Source: an uncultured Crocinitomix sp. (GTDB lineage Bacteria; Bacteroidota; Bacteroidia; Flavobacteriales_D; Crocinitomicaceae). From it: DNA of 64,000 nucleotides. The stretch is taken from positions 62,001 through 126,000 of the forward strand of contig CAKZON010000019.1 in NCBI GenBank assembly GCA_937136425.1. The letters are read 5' to 3'. The first letter of the stretch is position 1; the number at the start of each line of letters is the position of its first letter. This document shows positions 7,801 to 15,997 of the stretch, piece after piece. Below the pieces are notes generated by a model, which was not told the origin of the DNA, ran no database searches, and saw nothing but the letters and a program-made list of their open reading frames with translations. Both the position numbers and the translations under genes were made by a program.

Positions 7801-10685
7801 ATGGTATATGTTGTTCCTTCAATTCCCCCTGTTAGTATTCCTGAATCTGCTGTGATAGATGCTCCGTCACCAAAGTCTGGGTTGAGCGAAAATGTTCCAC
7901 CTGGCGTTATTACTGCAGTTGCCACACCATCTGTACCAGGACAAAAATCAGCAAAACTAAATGTTTCGTCTATTGTTAATACGCTAAATGTAGTAGTGTC
8001 TTCAATAATGCAATCACCAGAAAATCCATAAATAACTTCATAGGTTGTTCCCTCAATACCTCCAGTAACTTCACCAGAAACAGCATCAATGGTAGCGCCG
8101 TCAACTGGAGCAGGATCTGAAAACCTAAAATCTCCACCAGTATCTCCACCATAAATAGGAATTGCTGTTTCCCAAGGGCAAATATCATCATAGCTAATGG
8201 TGGCATCTCCTGCAGCAGCAGTGGTTAAGTAATTGACTGCAAATTCGGAGGTGTTGTTACTTGATAGTTGGGTGGCAGTTGCAGTAATGGAAATACCTGC
8301 ACCTATATCAAATCCATGATCAAAAACAAAGGTTTGAGGCATGGTGGTAACAGAAAAGGTTTCACTATTTAAGAGAAATTCTCCTTCTCCATTTGTTGCA
8401 TCTGGACTCGTGTTTCTGAAAAATTCAACCTGATAATCTTGACTAATTGGAACATTCAATTCAAATGTAGTTTTGGATGACCCAGTTCCACAACTTGTAG
8501 AGGAAATGATTTCAGGAAAATCAATACCTTGATTAGAATTTGCACCATCAAATATTCCGTCATTTACTAATACGGCATCATCCCCGTTAATATCTATACC
8601 TTGATTGATATTATTATGAATTAAATTTCCAAGGATAGCATTACTTTCTGCTATTGTAAAGGAAAAAGCTAATTCAATTCCTACACCGTTATGTGCAATT
8701 TGATTTTGATTTTTAATAGAGAGACCGCCAATGGTATTGTTGTCACCACCGTTAATTGAAATTCCGGCAATTGGATTTTCCACAGCAGTACTTTGATCCC
8801 ATGCCAAACCAATTAAGTTGCCTGAATATTGGTTGAAATCACCATATCTATCATGATAAGTTCCGTATTGATTGTCAATTATTATGTTTCCAGAATTGGG
8901 TAAAGTTCCTCCAATTTGATTATAACTTGAGCCTATAAAAATTCCGATTAAGGCTCTTGTTCCAATCCCAACTCCACTCATTCCTTCAGCTGATCCACCA
9001 ATGATATTCCCCATTAAAATATTGGAATCATTGCCCAATGTAATAGTAATATTTGTTTCTTCAACTCCTGATAAACCATTGCCAGATATGACATTTCGCA
9101 TCCAATGTTGCCAACCTCCAATTTTATTTCCGCCCGCATTTATTCTAAGTCCTGCTCGTGCATTTCCATTTTCTTCACCTGCATCATTAATCCCTATTTC
9201 ACAACCAAAAACTGATATATCTCCAGAACGATTAGGTTCAACACCGTGCCTGTCAAATCCTTGAACACTTACACCTTGTAATATAGACCCCTCGGCATTA
9301 TCATCAAATTTAACCCCGTGATGATGAGAGCCTCCATTTACAAAGTCAATTAGTAAAACGGCACGCGTTACACCTGGTATTCCAATTTCATGTGGGCCAG
9401 GAATTGCACTAAGTGGTTGAGAAAATCCATCTATGATATACACTCCTTCATCAACTACACCCTCTGAGGTGAAAAGGATATCATCTGGGCTTGGTATGTC
9501 AAACTCAATGTAATGTACGGCATCTCTTTGTTGCGCAATTGCAATGGCCCAAAGGAAAGAGTTTGCTGAGCCTGGTAGACCAGAGTCATTCGTTACGCGT
9601 AAATGCGTGTATTCGCATGCTCCAGCATCTGGATAAGCATTAACTAAACTCGGGCCTTTTAAATTTCTAGGCGCATTTCTGCAGTCAAATTCTGGTACTG
9701 ATGCTCCTGGACTGGCGGGGTTAATTAAATCACTTGTAGTACTTGTAATAGGCCAGTATTTTAAACCATATCCATCCTCAAGTATTGTTGCTCTTAATCC
9801 TAATTCAATTGTGGTTGATTCAACATCACCTGCAATTGCAACAAGGTTTAAAGGTTCTGACGGATAATTTTGTTTAATGACATTTCTACCAAGCGAACCT
9901 ACGGCACCGTTAAGTCTTACTTGTCTGCCAGTTCCGTTATCTCCAATGGCATTATTTCCTAAACTCACCGTTGTTCCTCCGGTTGCTCTAATTGCTTCTA
10001 TTGCTCCAGTTGATTCATTGTTTACAAATGTGTTAAAGAGTAGGGTGGCAGCAGTAGTCCCTGTTATGTGCAACGCACCAGTGTTGCCTGTTGCTGTATT
10101 TTCTGAAAAAGTACAATTAGTAAGTGTCAAAGCAGAGGCAGAGGTTGTAGCCATGGCTCCACCTTTATCAGCAGAGTTATTAATGAACGAACATTTATTA
10201 AATGCTGTTGTAGAATTTATTACTATTACAGCACCACCTTCACCTAATGGAACAGTGTAATTACTATTTTCGAAGATACAACGTTCAAATACTATGTCGT
10301 TTGGAGAATCTTCAATTGTTACGTGTCTGGTATTTCCATTTCCACTATCAAATCCAAGGTTTTGGAAAATGATTCCTTCAGAATTGCTGATGTGAAACAA
10401 GCTGCCTGCCCAAATTCCTGTGGCTGAAATCTTATTGTGTTTGGCATAAGGCCCAATAACTGTTAGTGCAGTGAATGAGTCAAATTCAAGAGGACTATTT
10501 AGATTGATAGTTCCCTTTACATTAATCAAAATTGTGTCGTTGGCTGATGGAGACGCCAAAGTAATTGCACTTCGCAAAGAACCAACCCCTGCATCATTGA
10601 CATTCTCAACCAATATTATTGTTGCACGTGATTGTATCACGCAGCAAAAAGAGGCCAATATGAGAAATGTCCTGATTAAATGCAC
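4812..10685 (-). CDS. Giant T9SS-secreted adhesin, beta-helix plus 11 PKD-like repeats, type B sorting domain
   Basis: 1957 residues with a signal peptide (ends near SRAT). Residues about 30-360 form a parallel beta-helix with a choice-of-anchor-Q-like closing motif (DAGACEY). A second beta-helix region follows to about residue 760 (repeated IGGT, GNLIG, GVGIG turns). Next come 11 tandem repeats of about 79 residues, each opening with a DDFC-type motif and containing GGTF, DGATIN and GGIEGTTY-like segments. After two less regular Ig-like segments, the last about 85 residues are a type B gliding-motility sorting domain (FSPNDDGKNDFW, YNRWGDVV, PPNTYFYVV). It should be secreted by T9SS and held at the surface with the adjacent PorP/SprF protein. 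The ligand is unknown. Confidence 0.9.
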   Translation of the reverse strand: MHLIRTFLILASFCCVIQSRATIILVENVNDAGVGSLRSAITLASPSANDTILINVKGTINLNSPLEFDSFTALTVIGPYAKHNKISATGIWAGSLFHISNSEGIIFQNLGFDSGNGNTRHVTIEDSPNDIVFERCIFENSNYTVPLGEGGAVIVINSTTAFNKCSFINNSADKGGAMATTSASALTLTNCTFSENTATGNTGALHITGTTAATLLFNTFVNNESTGAIEAIRATGGTTVSLGNNAIGDNGTGRQVRLNGAVGSLGRNVIKQNYPSEPLNLVAIAGDVESTTIELGLRATILEDGYGLKYWPITSTTSDLINPASPGASVPEFDCRNAPRNLKGPSLVNAYPDAGACEYTHLRVTNDSGLPGSANSFLWAIAIAQQRDAVHYIEFDIPSPDDILFTSEGVVDEGVYIIDGFSQPLSAIPGPHEIGIPGVTRAVLLIDFVNGGSHHHGVKFDDNAEGSILQGVSVQGFDRHGVEPNRSGDISVFGCEIGINDAGEENGNARAGLRINAGGNKIGGWQHWMRNVISGNGLSGVEETNITITLGNDSNILMGNIIGGSAEGMSGVGIGTRALIGIFIGSSYNQIGGTLPNSGNIIIDNQYGTYHDRYGDFNQYSGNLIGLAWDQSTAVENPIAGISINGGDNNTIGGLSIKNQNQIAHNGVGIELAFSFTIAESNAILGNLIHNNINQGIDINGDDAVLVNDGIFDGANSNQGIDFPEIISSTSCGTGSSKTTFELNVPISQDYQVEFFRNTSPDATNGEGEFLLNSETFSVTTMPQTFVFDHGFDIGAGISITATATQLSSNNTSEFAVNYLTTAAAGDATISYDDICPWETAIPIYGGDTGGDFRFSDPAPVDGATIDAVSGEVTGGIEGTTYEVIYGFSGDCIIEDTTTFSVLTIDETFSFADFCPGTDGVATAVITPGGTFSLNPDFGDGASITADSGILTGGIEGTTYTIQYIADDGVCKDTGYVDALITPTDESFTMDDFCPEVVSADAVPATPGGNFYFAPDLGDGATINTLTGAITGGIEGTTYMVRYVVGACAEEDTISVSVIEIDESFVFDDFCPGEIGSPTAVVEPGGFSFLTPPGDGAMINPGTGDITFGVEGTTYEVLHTVGLCNDKDTAYPTVITVNEEFTFDDFCEVNDSSAILPVAVDPANSTYILLGPDDGATINATTGRIYNPIEGTTYTVVDSVWTLGCWQADTLEVLTILVNEYFEYNNICLGATGFPNDDVELGGDFSIVDDPGDGVTINPLTGELSGGLGGVTYTIRYIKDIDLCADTLEQEVTFIEVDASFDFPDFCPGLDPSPAPTPLHLGGTYDFATPPVDGETINTSTGQIIGPIEGNTYDISYTIIDSDIGCTDTQIESVSVKVVNEDIAYEDFCWEAISEPAELLEVGGTLSFGTPAPVDGATLGAEGIIYDATEGAVYTVVHVLEVDGCIQTDSALVTALGVDESFVFDDYCASFESPAPVAATAGGEYSFVGDVDPGVTINSTTGVITGGVEGEFYNVMYSVDDATETCNESSEVTVYVLGSDESFSMDNFCAEFASDEATATVDGGTYTFEPDPADGAEIDPTTGIITSAEPGTTYGVMYTLTLDGCTDRDTNLVVAYASEVADFTIENYCANIATPIEITGTTGGLFNFHPTPPADGSTIDTGTGEISGSEGGTYEIIYITPGTATTCADTLIESLTLFDIPKINTLSSDKDLYCPVDELEPISVTDHYVATQIYWYVGETGGDINDSSFTYTPENLNVGNNIFYAKPKSAEGCYGEYVSYELYLSDTSGMRAIDDFEICLGSSAPLKAFGGSYYKWHTDVPLADYTSAEPIAFSLQEEAYIVSIFNDDNCEVMDTISVTFSSKNECAIDVYNAFSPNDDGKNDFWYIDNLINFMPNTVYIYNRWGDVVQKIANYDNITTYWDGTDSNGNPLPPNTYFYVVITEDSDQSLAGWVQIVR
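5592..8204 (-). repeat. 11 tandem about 237-nt repeats coding PKD-like domains of the giant adhesin
   Basis: Eleven diverged in-frame units average 237.5 bases (79 residues). All eleven have one Cys near the start (FC, IC or YC) and a second about 55-65 residues later, which suggests one disulfide per domain. The consensus between them includes GG, DGATIN, TG.ITGG and EGTTY. Divergence between units is high, so this is an old array rather than a recent expansion. Confidence 0.85.
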
Positions 10686-10935
10686 TACTAGGTTAATAAA
10701 TTAATCCTATCTGTTACTCTAACAGTTAGTTATAGATAGTTTTTCGTTGTGTGCAAAAATAGCCAACGAAATCGTTTCTATACCAGTTGAACGGATGTTT
10801 TTAGATGAAGTTCCACATTTCTCGGACGAACACCAGAATTTCATGTCTTATCCGTATAAATACTTAATCTAAATGGGTTTAGGTAGGTGTTTGTTCTAGA
10901 AGTGATATGGCGAAAAATATTTTTTTTAGGATTGA

Positions 10936-10962
10936 ATAGGGGTCAATTTATTTTGAGGTGTC
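10936..10962 (+). promoter_or_regulatory. Candidate ECF-sigma promoter, copy A (ATAGGGG-N15-GTGTC)
   Basis: ATAGGGG at 10936-10942, then 15 bases, then GTGTC at 10958-10962. The same two boxes with identical spacing occur at 15944-15970 (+) and 47115-47141 (-). Here the second box ends 29 bases before the ATG at 10992 of a GIN lipoprotein gene. A transcript starting about 7 bases after GTGTC would exclude the upstream ATG at 10965. The rest of the 10686-10991 gap, between divergent genes, shows no other feature that I can support. Confidence 0.6.
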
Positions 10963-10991
10963 CCATGAAAAAAGAAACTAAAAATTATATC

Positions 10992-11723
10992 ATGAATAGA
11001 ATAAAAATAACACTGATAATTTGCACACTTGTTCTTATCGGATCATCTTGTAAAAAAGGAGGAGTATTTTGTTATCAACCAAATGGGGAAGTTGTAACGC
11101 AAGAAAGATCACATACAGACTTTTCCAAAATTTCTTTAGGGATGGCAGCAGACTTGTATATAACACAAGGAGAAGAATACGCTATAAGTGTTGAAGCAAG
11201 TGAAAATTTAATGGAAATCATTGAAACAAAAGTTTCAGGGAGCACATTGAAAATTGATATCAAAAAAGGAAAATGCATCAAAAACAACTATGAAGTAAAG
11301 GTGCATGTAACCTTGCCTGCATTGAATAGGTTATCAATTTCGGGAAGTGGGGATGTATTTGTAACAAAAAAGCTAACTACGGATGAACTTGATTTAAATA
11401 TTAGCGGAAGCGGGAGCCTGTCAATTGACAGTTTAGATGCAAATAGATTGGAAACAAATATTTCGGGTAGCGGAGATTTATTCATTACAGCAATTGACAC
11501 GGTTGAAACTGAAAAAATTGATATAAGCGGCTCAGGAGAGATACATACATTCAATGTTCCAGCCAAAAAAGTAGACATTCGCGTGTCAGGCTCAGGTGAA
11601 TGTGAAGTATATGCAATTGAAGAATTAGAAGTTGATATTTCAGGAAGCGGAAATGTGACTTATAAAGGAAACCCAATTATTGATCAAAGAATTTCAGGTT
11701 CAGGTTCAATAAAACCATATTAG
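10992..11723 (+). CDS. GIN-domain (DUF2807) lipoprotein A
   Basis: I chose the ATG at 10992 (243 residues) because it opens a lipoprotein signal (MNRIKITLIICTLVLIGSSC). Longer frames from 10887 or 10965 would begin before or at the predicted transcription start. The mature protein is a DUF2807 'head GIN' domain forming a right-handed beta-helix. It has seven SGSG turns (SISGSGDV, NISGSGSL, NISGSGDL and so on) and ends ISGSGSIKPY. Such proteins are surface or periplasmic lipoproteins of unknown biochemical role in Bacteroidota. It is closely related in pattern to the protein at 46281-47084, and both share the same promoter-like element. A terminator follows, so the gene is probably monocistronic. 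Confidence 0.85.
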   Translation: MNRIKITLIICTLVLIGSSCKKGGVFCYQPNGEVVTQERSHTDFSKISLGMAADLYITQGEEYAISVEASENLMEIIETKVSGSTLKIDIKKGKCIKNNYEVKVHVTLPALNRLSISGSGDVFVTKKLTTDELDLNISGSGSLSIDSLDANRLETNISGSGDLFITAIDTVETEKIDISGSGEIHTFNVPAKKVDIRVSGSGECEVYAIEELEVDISGSGNVTYKGNPIIDQRISGSGSIKPY

Positions 11724-11734
11724 AATTAAAAACT

Positions 11735-11786
11735 GTGATTGAATTGAGCTAAGAAATAAAAGTCCAATTCAATCACTATTTTTGTT
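11735..11786 (+). terminator. Rho-independent terminator after GIN gene A
   Basis: A perfect 12-bp stem, GTGATTGAATTG (11735-11746) with CAATTCAATCAC (11765-11776), has an 18-base loop and is followed by TATTTTTGTTT. It separates the GIN lipoprotein gene from the sigma factor gene 13 bases further on. Confidence 0.75.
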
Positions 11787-11798
11787 TAAGGATTATTT

Positions 11799-12338
11799 AT
11801 GCAGTTTACAGTTGATTTATCGGAGTTTGAAATGCTATTTAAGTCGCATTATAGTGAACTCTGCGCATATGCCAATAAGTATTTAGATGACTTGGCAGCA
11901 GCGGAAGAAACGGTACAATCACTATTCGTAAAACTCTGGGAAAACAGAGAAGAAGTTCAATTTGAAAAATCTGCTAGAGCCTACCTTTATACAGCAACTC
12001 GAAATTCGTGTTTTAATCAATTAAGACATATTAAAGTTAAAGAAGAGTATAAAAAACATAATCAAATAGAGATGGAACAGGAGCGGTATACGGTGGATGA
12101 TGAATACCAGGCGGTAGAATTGGATGAAAAAATACGAAAGTCAATAGATAGATTGCCTGAGGGGCGCAGAAGGATTTTTATCCTGAGTCGCTTTGAAGGA
12201 TTGAAATACAAGGAAATTGCTGAGAAATTAAAAATCAGCATTAAAACGGTTGAAAATCAAATGGGAAGTGCAATTAAACATCTCAAAAATGATTTGTCAG
12301 AATACCTTACAATTCTTGTGTTAATAATGTTTAGTTAA
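11799..12338 (+). CDS. ECF sigma-70 factor (FecI type)
   Basis: 179 residues. Sigma region 2 lies at about residues 8-75 (LFKSHYSELCAYANKYL..., then ETVQSLFVKLWENREEVQF). Region 4 lies at about 115-170 (IDRLPEGRRRIFILSRFEG, then YKEIAEKLKISIKTVENQM), the HTH that contacts the -35 box. It is followed after 26 bases by a FecR-type anti-sigma gene and then an STN-domain gene, the standard cell-surface signalling order. The likely targets are the three ATAGGGG-N15-GTGTC elements in this window, two of which flank this locus. No such element precedes the sigma gene itself, so it may be expressed independently. Confidence 0.92.
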   Translation: MQFTVDLSEFEMLFKSHYSELCAYANKYLDDLAAAEETVQSLFVKLWENREEVQFEKSARAYLYTATRNSCFNQLRHIKVKEEYKKHNQIEMEQERYTVDDEYQAVELDEKIRKSIDRLPEGRRRIFILSRFEGLKYKEIAEKLKISIKTVENQMGSAIKHLKNDLSEYLTILVLIMFS

Positions 12339-12364
12339 GAAGTAGAAGATGGAACAATTAGGAA

Positions 12365-13384
12365 ATGGACGAAAATGAAAAAATAGAAATAACTGATGCG
12401 CTTTTAATGGGGCATATAAATGGCGAATTAAATTCGGAAATGAATGCTATTGTTTCCAATTGGATTTCGGCAAAATCTTCAAACGAAGAACATTATTCCT
12501 CTTTAAGAAAAGCGTGGGAAGCTGCTGGTGAGATTGAACCTAAACCGGTTGTTGTTGATACCAATTTAGCGTGGAAAAGCGTAATGGAGCAAATAACAGA
12601 GAAGGATGAAAAAGTAATTCCGATTAATCGTTCTTATAAACGAAATATTTATTTATCACTTGCGGCTTCAGTCGTAATTCTTTTTGGAGTTTTGGCTTGG
12701 TTAAAATTTGGCGAAAACGGTGAAATAGAATATACAACTGTTGTTTCTGAATTACCTGGCTTTGTAGATGAATTGCCTGATGGATCAACCGTTACATTTA
12801 ATGCGAATACTAGTTTAGTATATCCTGTTGAGTTTACAGAAAATGAACGCCGAGTAACACTTAATGGCGAAGCGTTTTTTGATATTGAGCGGAATGAAGA
12901 AAAACCATTTATTATTGATTTACCGCAAGAAACATATGTTAAAGTTTTAGGAACATCATTTAATATTAAAGCAGTGGAGGGAGATTCATTAACACATGTA
13001 TTTGTAAACACTGGAAAAGTTGAATTTGGAGATGGAAATGAAACTTTAATTTTAGTTGCTGGACAAAAAGGTATTTATAATCGAAACACTGGTAAGTTGA
13101 CTAGAGACGACTCTAAAACCACAGGACTTGAGGAGATGTTTTGGAAAAATGAAAAAGTAAGATTTGATGATGTGCCACTTAAAGAGGCAATTAGCATAAT
13201 GAACGCTATCGCCGGAGATAGCTTGATTTTAGATTGTCCATCTGTGGCGGATCAATTAATTGTAAGTAGTTATCTTAAAGATGGGTCAATTGAACAATTT
13301 CTAAATTCATTGCCAGATAGTTATGGGTTGAATTATTCCGTAACCGCAGATGGGAAATACAGGGTTGAATGTGATGACTTATAG
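12365..13384 (+). CDS. FecR family anti-sigma factor
   Basis: 339 residues. The cytoplasmic N-terminal about 90 residues would hold the ECF sigma. One transmembrane helix (IYLSLAASVVILFGVLAW) lies at about residues 97-116. The periplasmic FecR domain follows (PDGSTVTFNANTSLVYP..., then GEAFFDIERNEEKPFII), and the C-terminal DUF4974-like module contains VPLKEAISIMNAIAGD. It receives the signal from an STN domain in the periplasm. The partner is probably the next gene, whose start codon lies inside this one (ATG at 13374, 11-base overlap), indicating translational coupling. Confidence 0.92.
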   Translation: MDENEKIEITDALLMGHINGELNSEMNAIVSNWISAKSSNEEHYSSLRKAWEAAGEIEPKPVVVDTNLAWKSVMEQITEKDEKVIPINRSYKRNIYLSLAASVVILFGVLAWLKFGENGEIEYTTVVSELPGFVDELPDGSTVTFNANTSLVYPVEFTENERRVTLNGEAFFDIERNEEKPFIIDLPQETYVKVLGTSFNIKAVEGDSLTHVFVNTGKVEFGDGNETLILVAGQKGIYNRNTGKLTRDDSKTTGLEEMFWKNEKVRFDDVPLKEAISIMNAIAGDSLILDCPSVADQLIVSSYLKDGSIEQFLNSLPDSYGLNYSVTADGKYRVECDDL

Positions 13385-15326
13385 GCATTTTTTAACTTCC
13401 ATATTATTATTGTTGACAACGTTGTCTTGGTCCAAAACTGGTGTTTTGGATCGTGTTATTAGTATTGATATTAAAGCTACACCCGTTAAAACAATACTAT
13501 TTGTTATTGAGGAACGAACGGGGGTTCAGTTTTCATATAACCCAAATATTATTGAAGATGATAAACTAGTAAGTTTAAGTATAGAACGTAAAACTATTGA
13601 GTTTGGGCTGACATTAATTTTCAATAAAAATGTTCGTTTTAAAGAAGTTGGAAATTATATTGTCTTGCTTAAAAATGAGGATGTAGCTGAAATTCGGCGT
13701 CGTAAAAAATCGAATAGATACACCATATTTAGAGGCAAAATTACTGATAAGAAAACAAGTCAACCCATTGCTGGAGCGAGTATTTATGATATTGATGCGA
13801 GATACGCCGCGGTTTCAAAAAGCGACGGAACTTATGAACTGAAAATACCTAAGGCAGAGACTATTCGTAGTTTATACATTCGTAAAAAGGGGTTTCATGA
13901 AAAGGTTTTTGTTTTAGATGCAGCTACCGATTCTGTTATTGTGCGCAATGCAGTGCTTGAAGCAAAAAATGAAAACGTGGAGAAGATGGCTACAAGAACG
14001 CCCGAACGTATTTATTTACCCATTGAAGAAAAAGCTATTTCTGGTTCAATAATATCAGATGAAACAGCTATTCATGCAGAAAATCTGGAGGATATTAGAG
14101 AGACTAGATACGCCCAAATTTCTTTTGTTCCTTCGTTGAGTGTGGGGTCAAACCTATCTACAAACGGATTGATTTATAATAATTTTTCGTTAAATGTTTT
14201 AGGTGGATTTTCAAAAGGAGTGCACGGAGCGGAAATAGGAGGTTTATTTAATATTAATAAGGAAAATGTGCAATGGTTTCAAGCTGCAGGAATTACCAAT
14301 TTAGTGGGAGGTGATGTTTTAGGAGTGCAGGCTGGTGGAATTTGTAATATTGTAAGAGGAGAGTTTTTAGGACTTCAGATGGGAGGAATTGGAAATTTGA
14401 ATAGCGGTAGTTTTAGGGGGGCTCAAATGGCGGGTATTACCAACTTAACGGGACAAAATTTTGTCGGTGCGCAAATGGCCGGAATTTCAACTTTTACTAA
14501 AGGAAATTTTAAAGGTATTCAAGCAAGTGGGATATTTTCTGCGGTTCGTGGCGGATTTATTGGCGTTCAGGCAGCAGGAATTTCAACTTCTGCTTTGGGA
14601 GATTCTTATGGTGTGCAAATGAGTGGTATTTTTAATACGGTAGGTAGCAGTTTAGTTGGCGGTCAAATGGCAGGTATTGGAAATATTGCTGCAGGCGGAA
14701 CTAATTTTTTGCAGGCGGCCGGAATATTTAATGCCTCTGATGAAAATAGAGGATTGCAAGCTGCAGGAATATTTAATTTTGCCAAATCAAACAAAGGATT
14801 GCAATTAGGCTTAATAAACATTAGTGAAGAAAGTAAAGGAGTGTCATTGGGATTGTTCAATTTTGTGAAAACAGGGTATCATAAAACTGAAGTTAGCGCT
14901 AATGAAATTTTTCCAGTTAACCTCACCTTTAAAAGCGGCCCCAGATATTTTTATAACATCTATAGTTTTGGGATGAATTTTTGGGAGAATCCTATTCTTT
15001 CGGCTGGTCTAGGTTTTGGGACTAATTTTACAATTAAAAATAAGTTGCAAATGAGCGTTGATATTAGTGCGCATATTTTGTCGGAAGATTACTTCCAGAC
15101 GTTTAAATTCGCACAGCTTTATAAATTCGCACCAACCATTGAGTATGCATTAAAAAAGTGGGTGACTGTTTTTGCTGGACCAACATTTAACGTTAATTAT
15201 CAAACAAATGCTAATGACGAAGGACTTTTTGTTTCGAACGCGGCATTTAATCCGTTCTATGATGAGGTGTTTACAAACGGCAGAGTTCAAATGTGGTTTG
15301 GCGGGCAAGTAGGTTTGCGGTTTTAA
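13374..15326 (+). CDS. STN-domain protein with LA_2272-like surface repeats
   Basis: 650 residues from the ATG at 13374; a start at 13350 is possible but would place eight extra residues before the signal peptide (MTYRHFLTSILLLLTTLSWS). Residues about 25-95 form an STN domain (SIDIKATPVKTILFVIEE, then IVLLKNED). About 115-195 is a carboxypeptidase-regulatory-like domain. About 265-490 is an array of roughly 13 repeats of about 16 residues with consensus GVQAAGIxNxxxGxFx, resembling LA_2272 surface repeats. A C-terminal beta-rich, barrel-like part ends GGQVGLRF. STN domains normally sit on TonB-dependent transducers and signal to FecR; here the STN is on a repeat protein instead. A related repeat protein without STN is encoded at 18360-19526. 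Confidence 0.8.
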   Translation: MTYRHFLTSILLLLTTLSWSKTGVLDRVISIDIKATPVKTILFVIEERTGVQFSYNPNIIEDDKLVSLSIERKTIEFGLTLIFNKNVRFKEVGNYIVLLKNEDVAEIRRRKKSNRYTIFRGKITDKKTSQPIAGASIYDIDARYAAVSKSDGTYELKIPKAETIRSLYIRKKGFHEKVFVLDAATDSVIVRNAVLEAKNENVEKMATRTPERIYLPIEEKAISGSIISDETAIHAENLEDIRETRYAQISFVPSLSVGSNLSTNGLIYNNFSLNVLGGFSKGVHGAEIGGLFNINKENVQWFQAAGITNLVGGDVLGVQAGGICNIVRGEFLGLQMGGIGNLNSGSFRGAQMAGITNLTGQNFVGAQMAGISTFTKGNFKGIQASGIFSAVRGGFIGVQAAGISTSALGDSYGVQMSGIFNTVGSSLVGGQMAGIGNIAAGGTNFLQAAGIFNASDENRGLQAAGIFNFAKSNKGLQLGLINISEESKGVSLGLFNFVKTGYHKTEVSANEIFPVNLTFKSGPRYFYNIYSFGMNFWENPILSAGLGFGTNFTIKNKLQMSVDISAHILSEDYFQTFKFAQLYKFAPTIEYALKKWVTVFAGPTFNVNYQTNANDEGLFVSNAAFNPFYDEVFTNGRVQMWFGGQVGLRF

Positions 15327-15414
15327 TTCAATCTTTTAGGAAATTGAGAATCTAATTATGGAATTTGCGGCACTTTTACATCTATATTTATGTAAATAAT
15401 TAGCCCGTTTGATA

Positions 15415-15897
15415 ATGAAAATAGTTTTTCCTCTTTTAATAATAGCGTTGATTTATGCTTGTGGCACAAGTAAAGTAGTAGAGCATGAGGATCAACTACA
15501 TTGTTTTGTGCATGAACCAGTAAGAACAGAGAAAAAACACTTTTATCAGTTAATTTATGAAATAACTGACACAATCGCCAAGACAAATATTCCTTTGCAT
15601 ACAGATTCAACTTTAGTAATGCACCCCAGAGATTCGATATGCCCAATGGGGAAAATAATGCAAAAAATTGAATACCCAGAAATGTGGAAAGAACAACAAA
15701 TTCAAGGAACATCCTACTATAGTTTAATGGTGGATGAATTTGGAGAAATTCAATCCATTGTACAGTTAAGGTCAATCTATAAAAGTAGCGATTTGTTGCT
15801 TCCGCAACTTCAACGCCATTTATTGCATTTAAAGTTCGTTGAAGAAAAGTATTTTAACAAAGAATATCTTTTTCGATTGCAGTTACGGATTAGTTGA
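15415..15897 (+). CDS. Lipoprotein with TonB C-terminal-like domain
   Basis: 160 residues from the ATG at 15415; a TTG two codons upstream is less likely. The signal peptide ends in a lipobox, LIYAC. The C-terminal half resembles the TonB C-terminal fold: IEYPEMWKEQQIQGTSYYSL, then VDEFGEIQSIVQLRS. That corresponds to the usual pattern YP..A...gi.G.....VD..G.v..v.v..S. It has no transmembrane anchor or proline-rich linker, so it is not a classical TonB. It sits between the STN protein and the TonB-dependent receptor, which suggests a role with one of them. The TonB-C assignment is by pattern only. Confidence 0.6.
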   Translation: MKIVFPLLIIALIYACGTSKVVEHEDQLHCFVHEPVRTEKKHFYQLIYEITDTIAKTNIPLHTDSTLVMHPRDSICPMGKIMQKIEYPEMWKEQQIQGTSYYSLMVDEFGEIQSIVQLRSIYKSSDLLLPQLQRHLLHLKFVEEKYFNKEYLFRLQLRIS

Positions 15898-15943
15898 TTA
15901 ATTGTTGTTCGTTCAGTTAGTTAAAAGTTTTTTTAAGACTCCG

Positions 15944-15970
15944 ATAGGGGTCTTTTTTTTTATAGGTGTC
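15944..15970 (+). promoter_or_regulatory. Candidate ECF-sigma promoter, copy B (ATAGGGG-N15-GTGTC)
   Basis: ATAGGGG at 15944-15950, a 15-base T-rich spacer, and GTGTC at 15966-15970, 27 bases before the ATG of the TonB-dependent receptor gene at 15998. Beyond the boxes it also shares GGTGTCCC with copy A. Confidence 0.6.
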
Positions 15971-15997
15971 CCCTAAGCAGACGTAAACTATAAAAAG

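Noticed and set aside
10887..10991. N-terminal extension of GIN lipoprotein A
   Set aside because: It would begin before the candidate promoter and bury the lipoprotein signal 35 residues inside.
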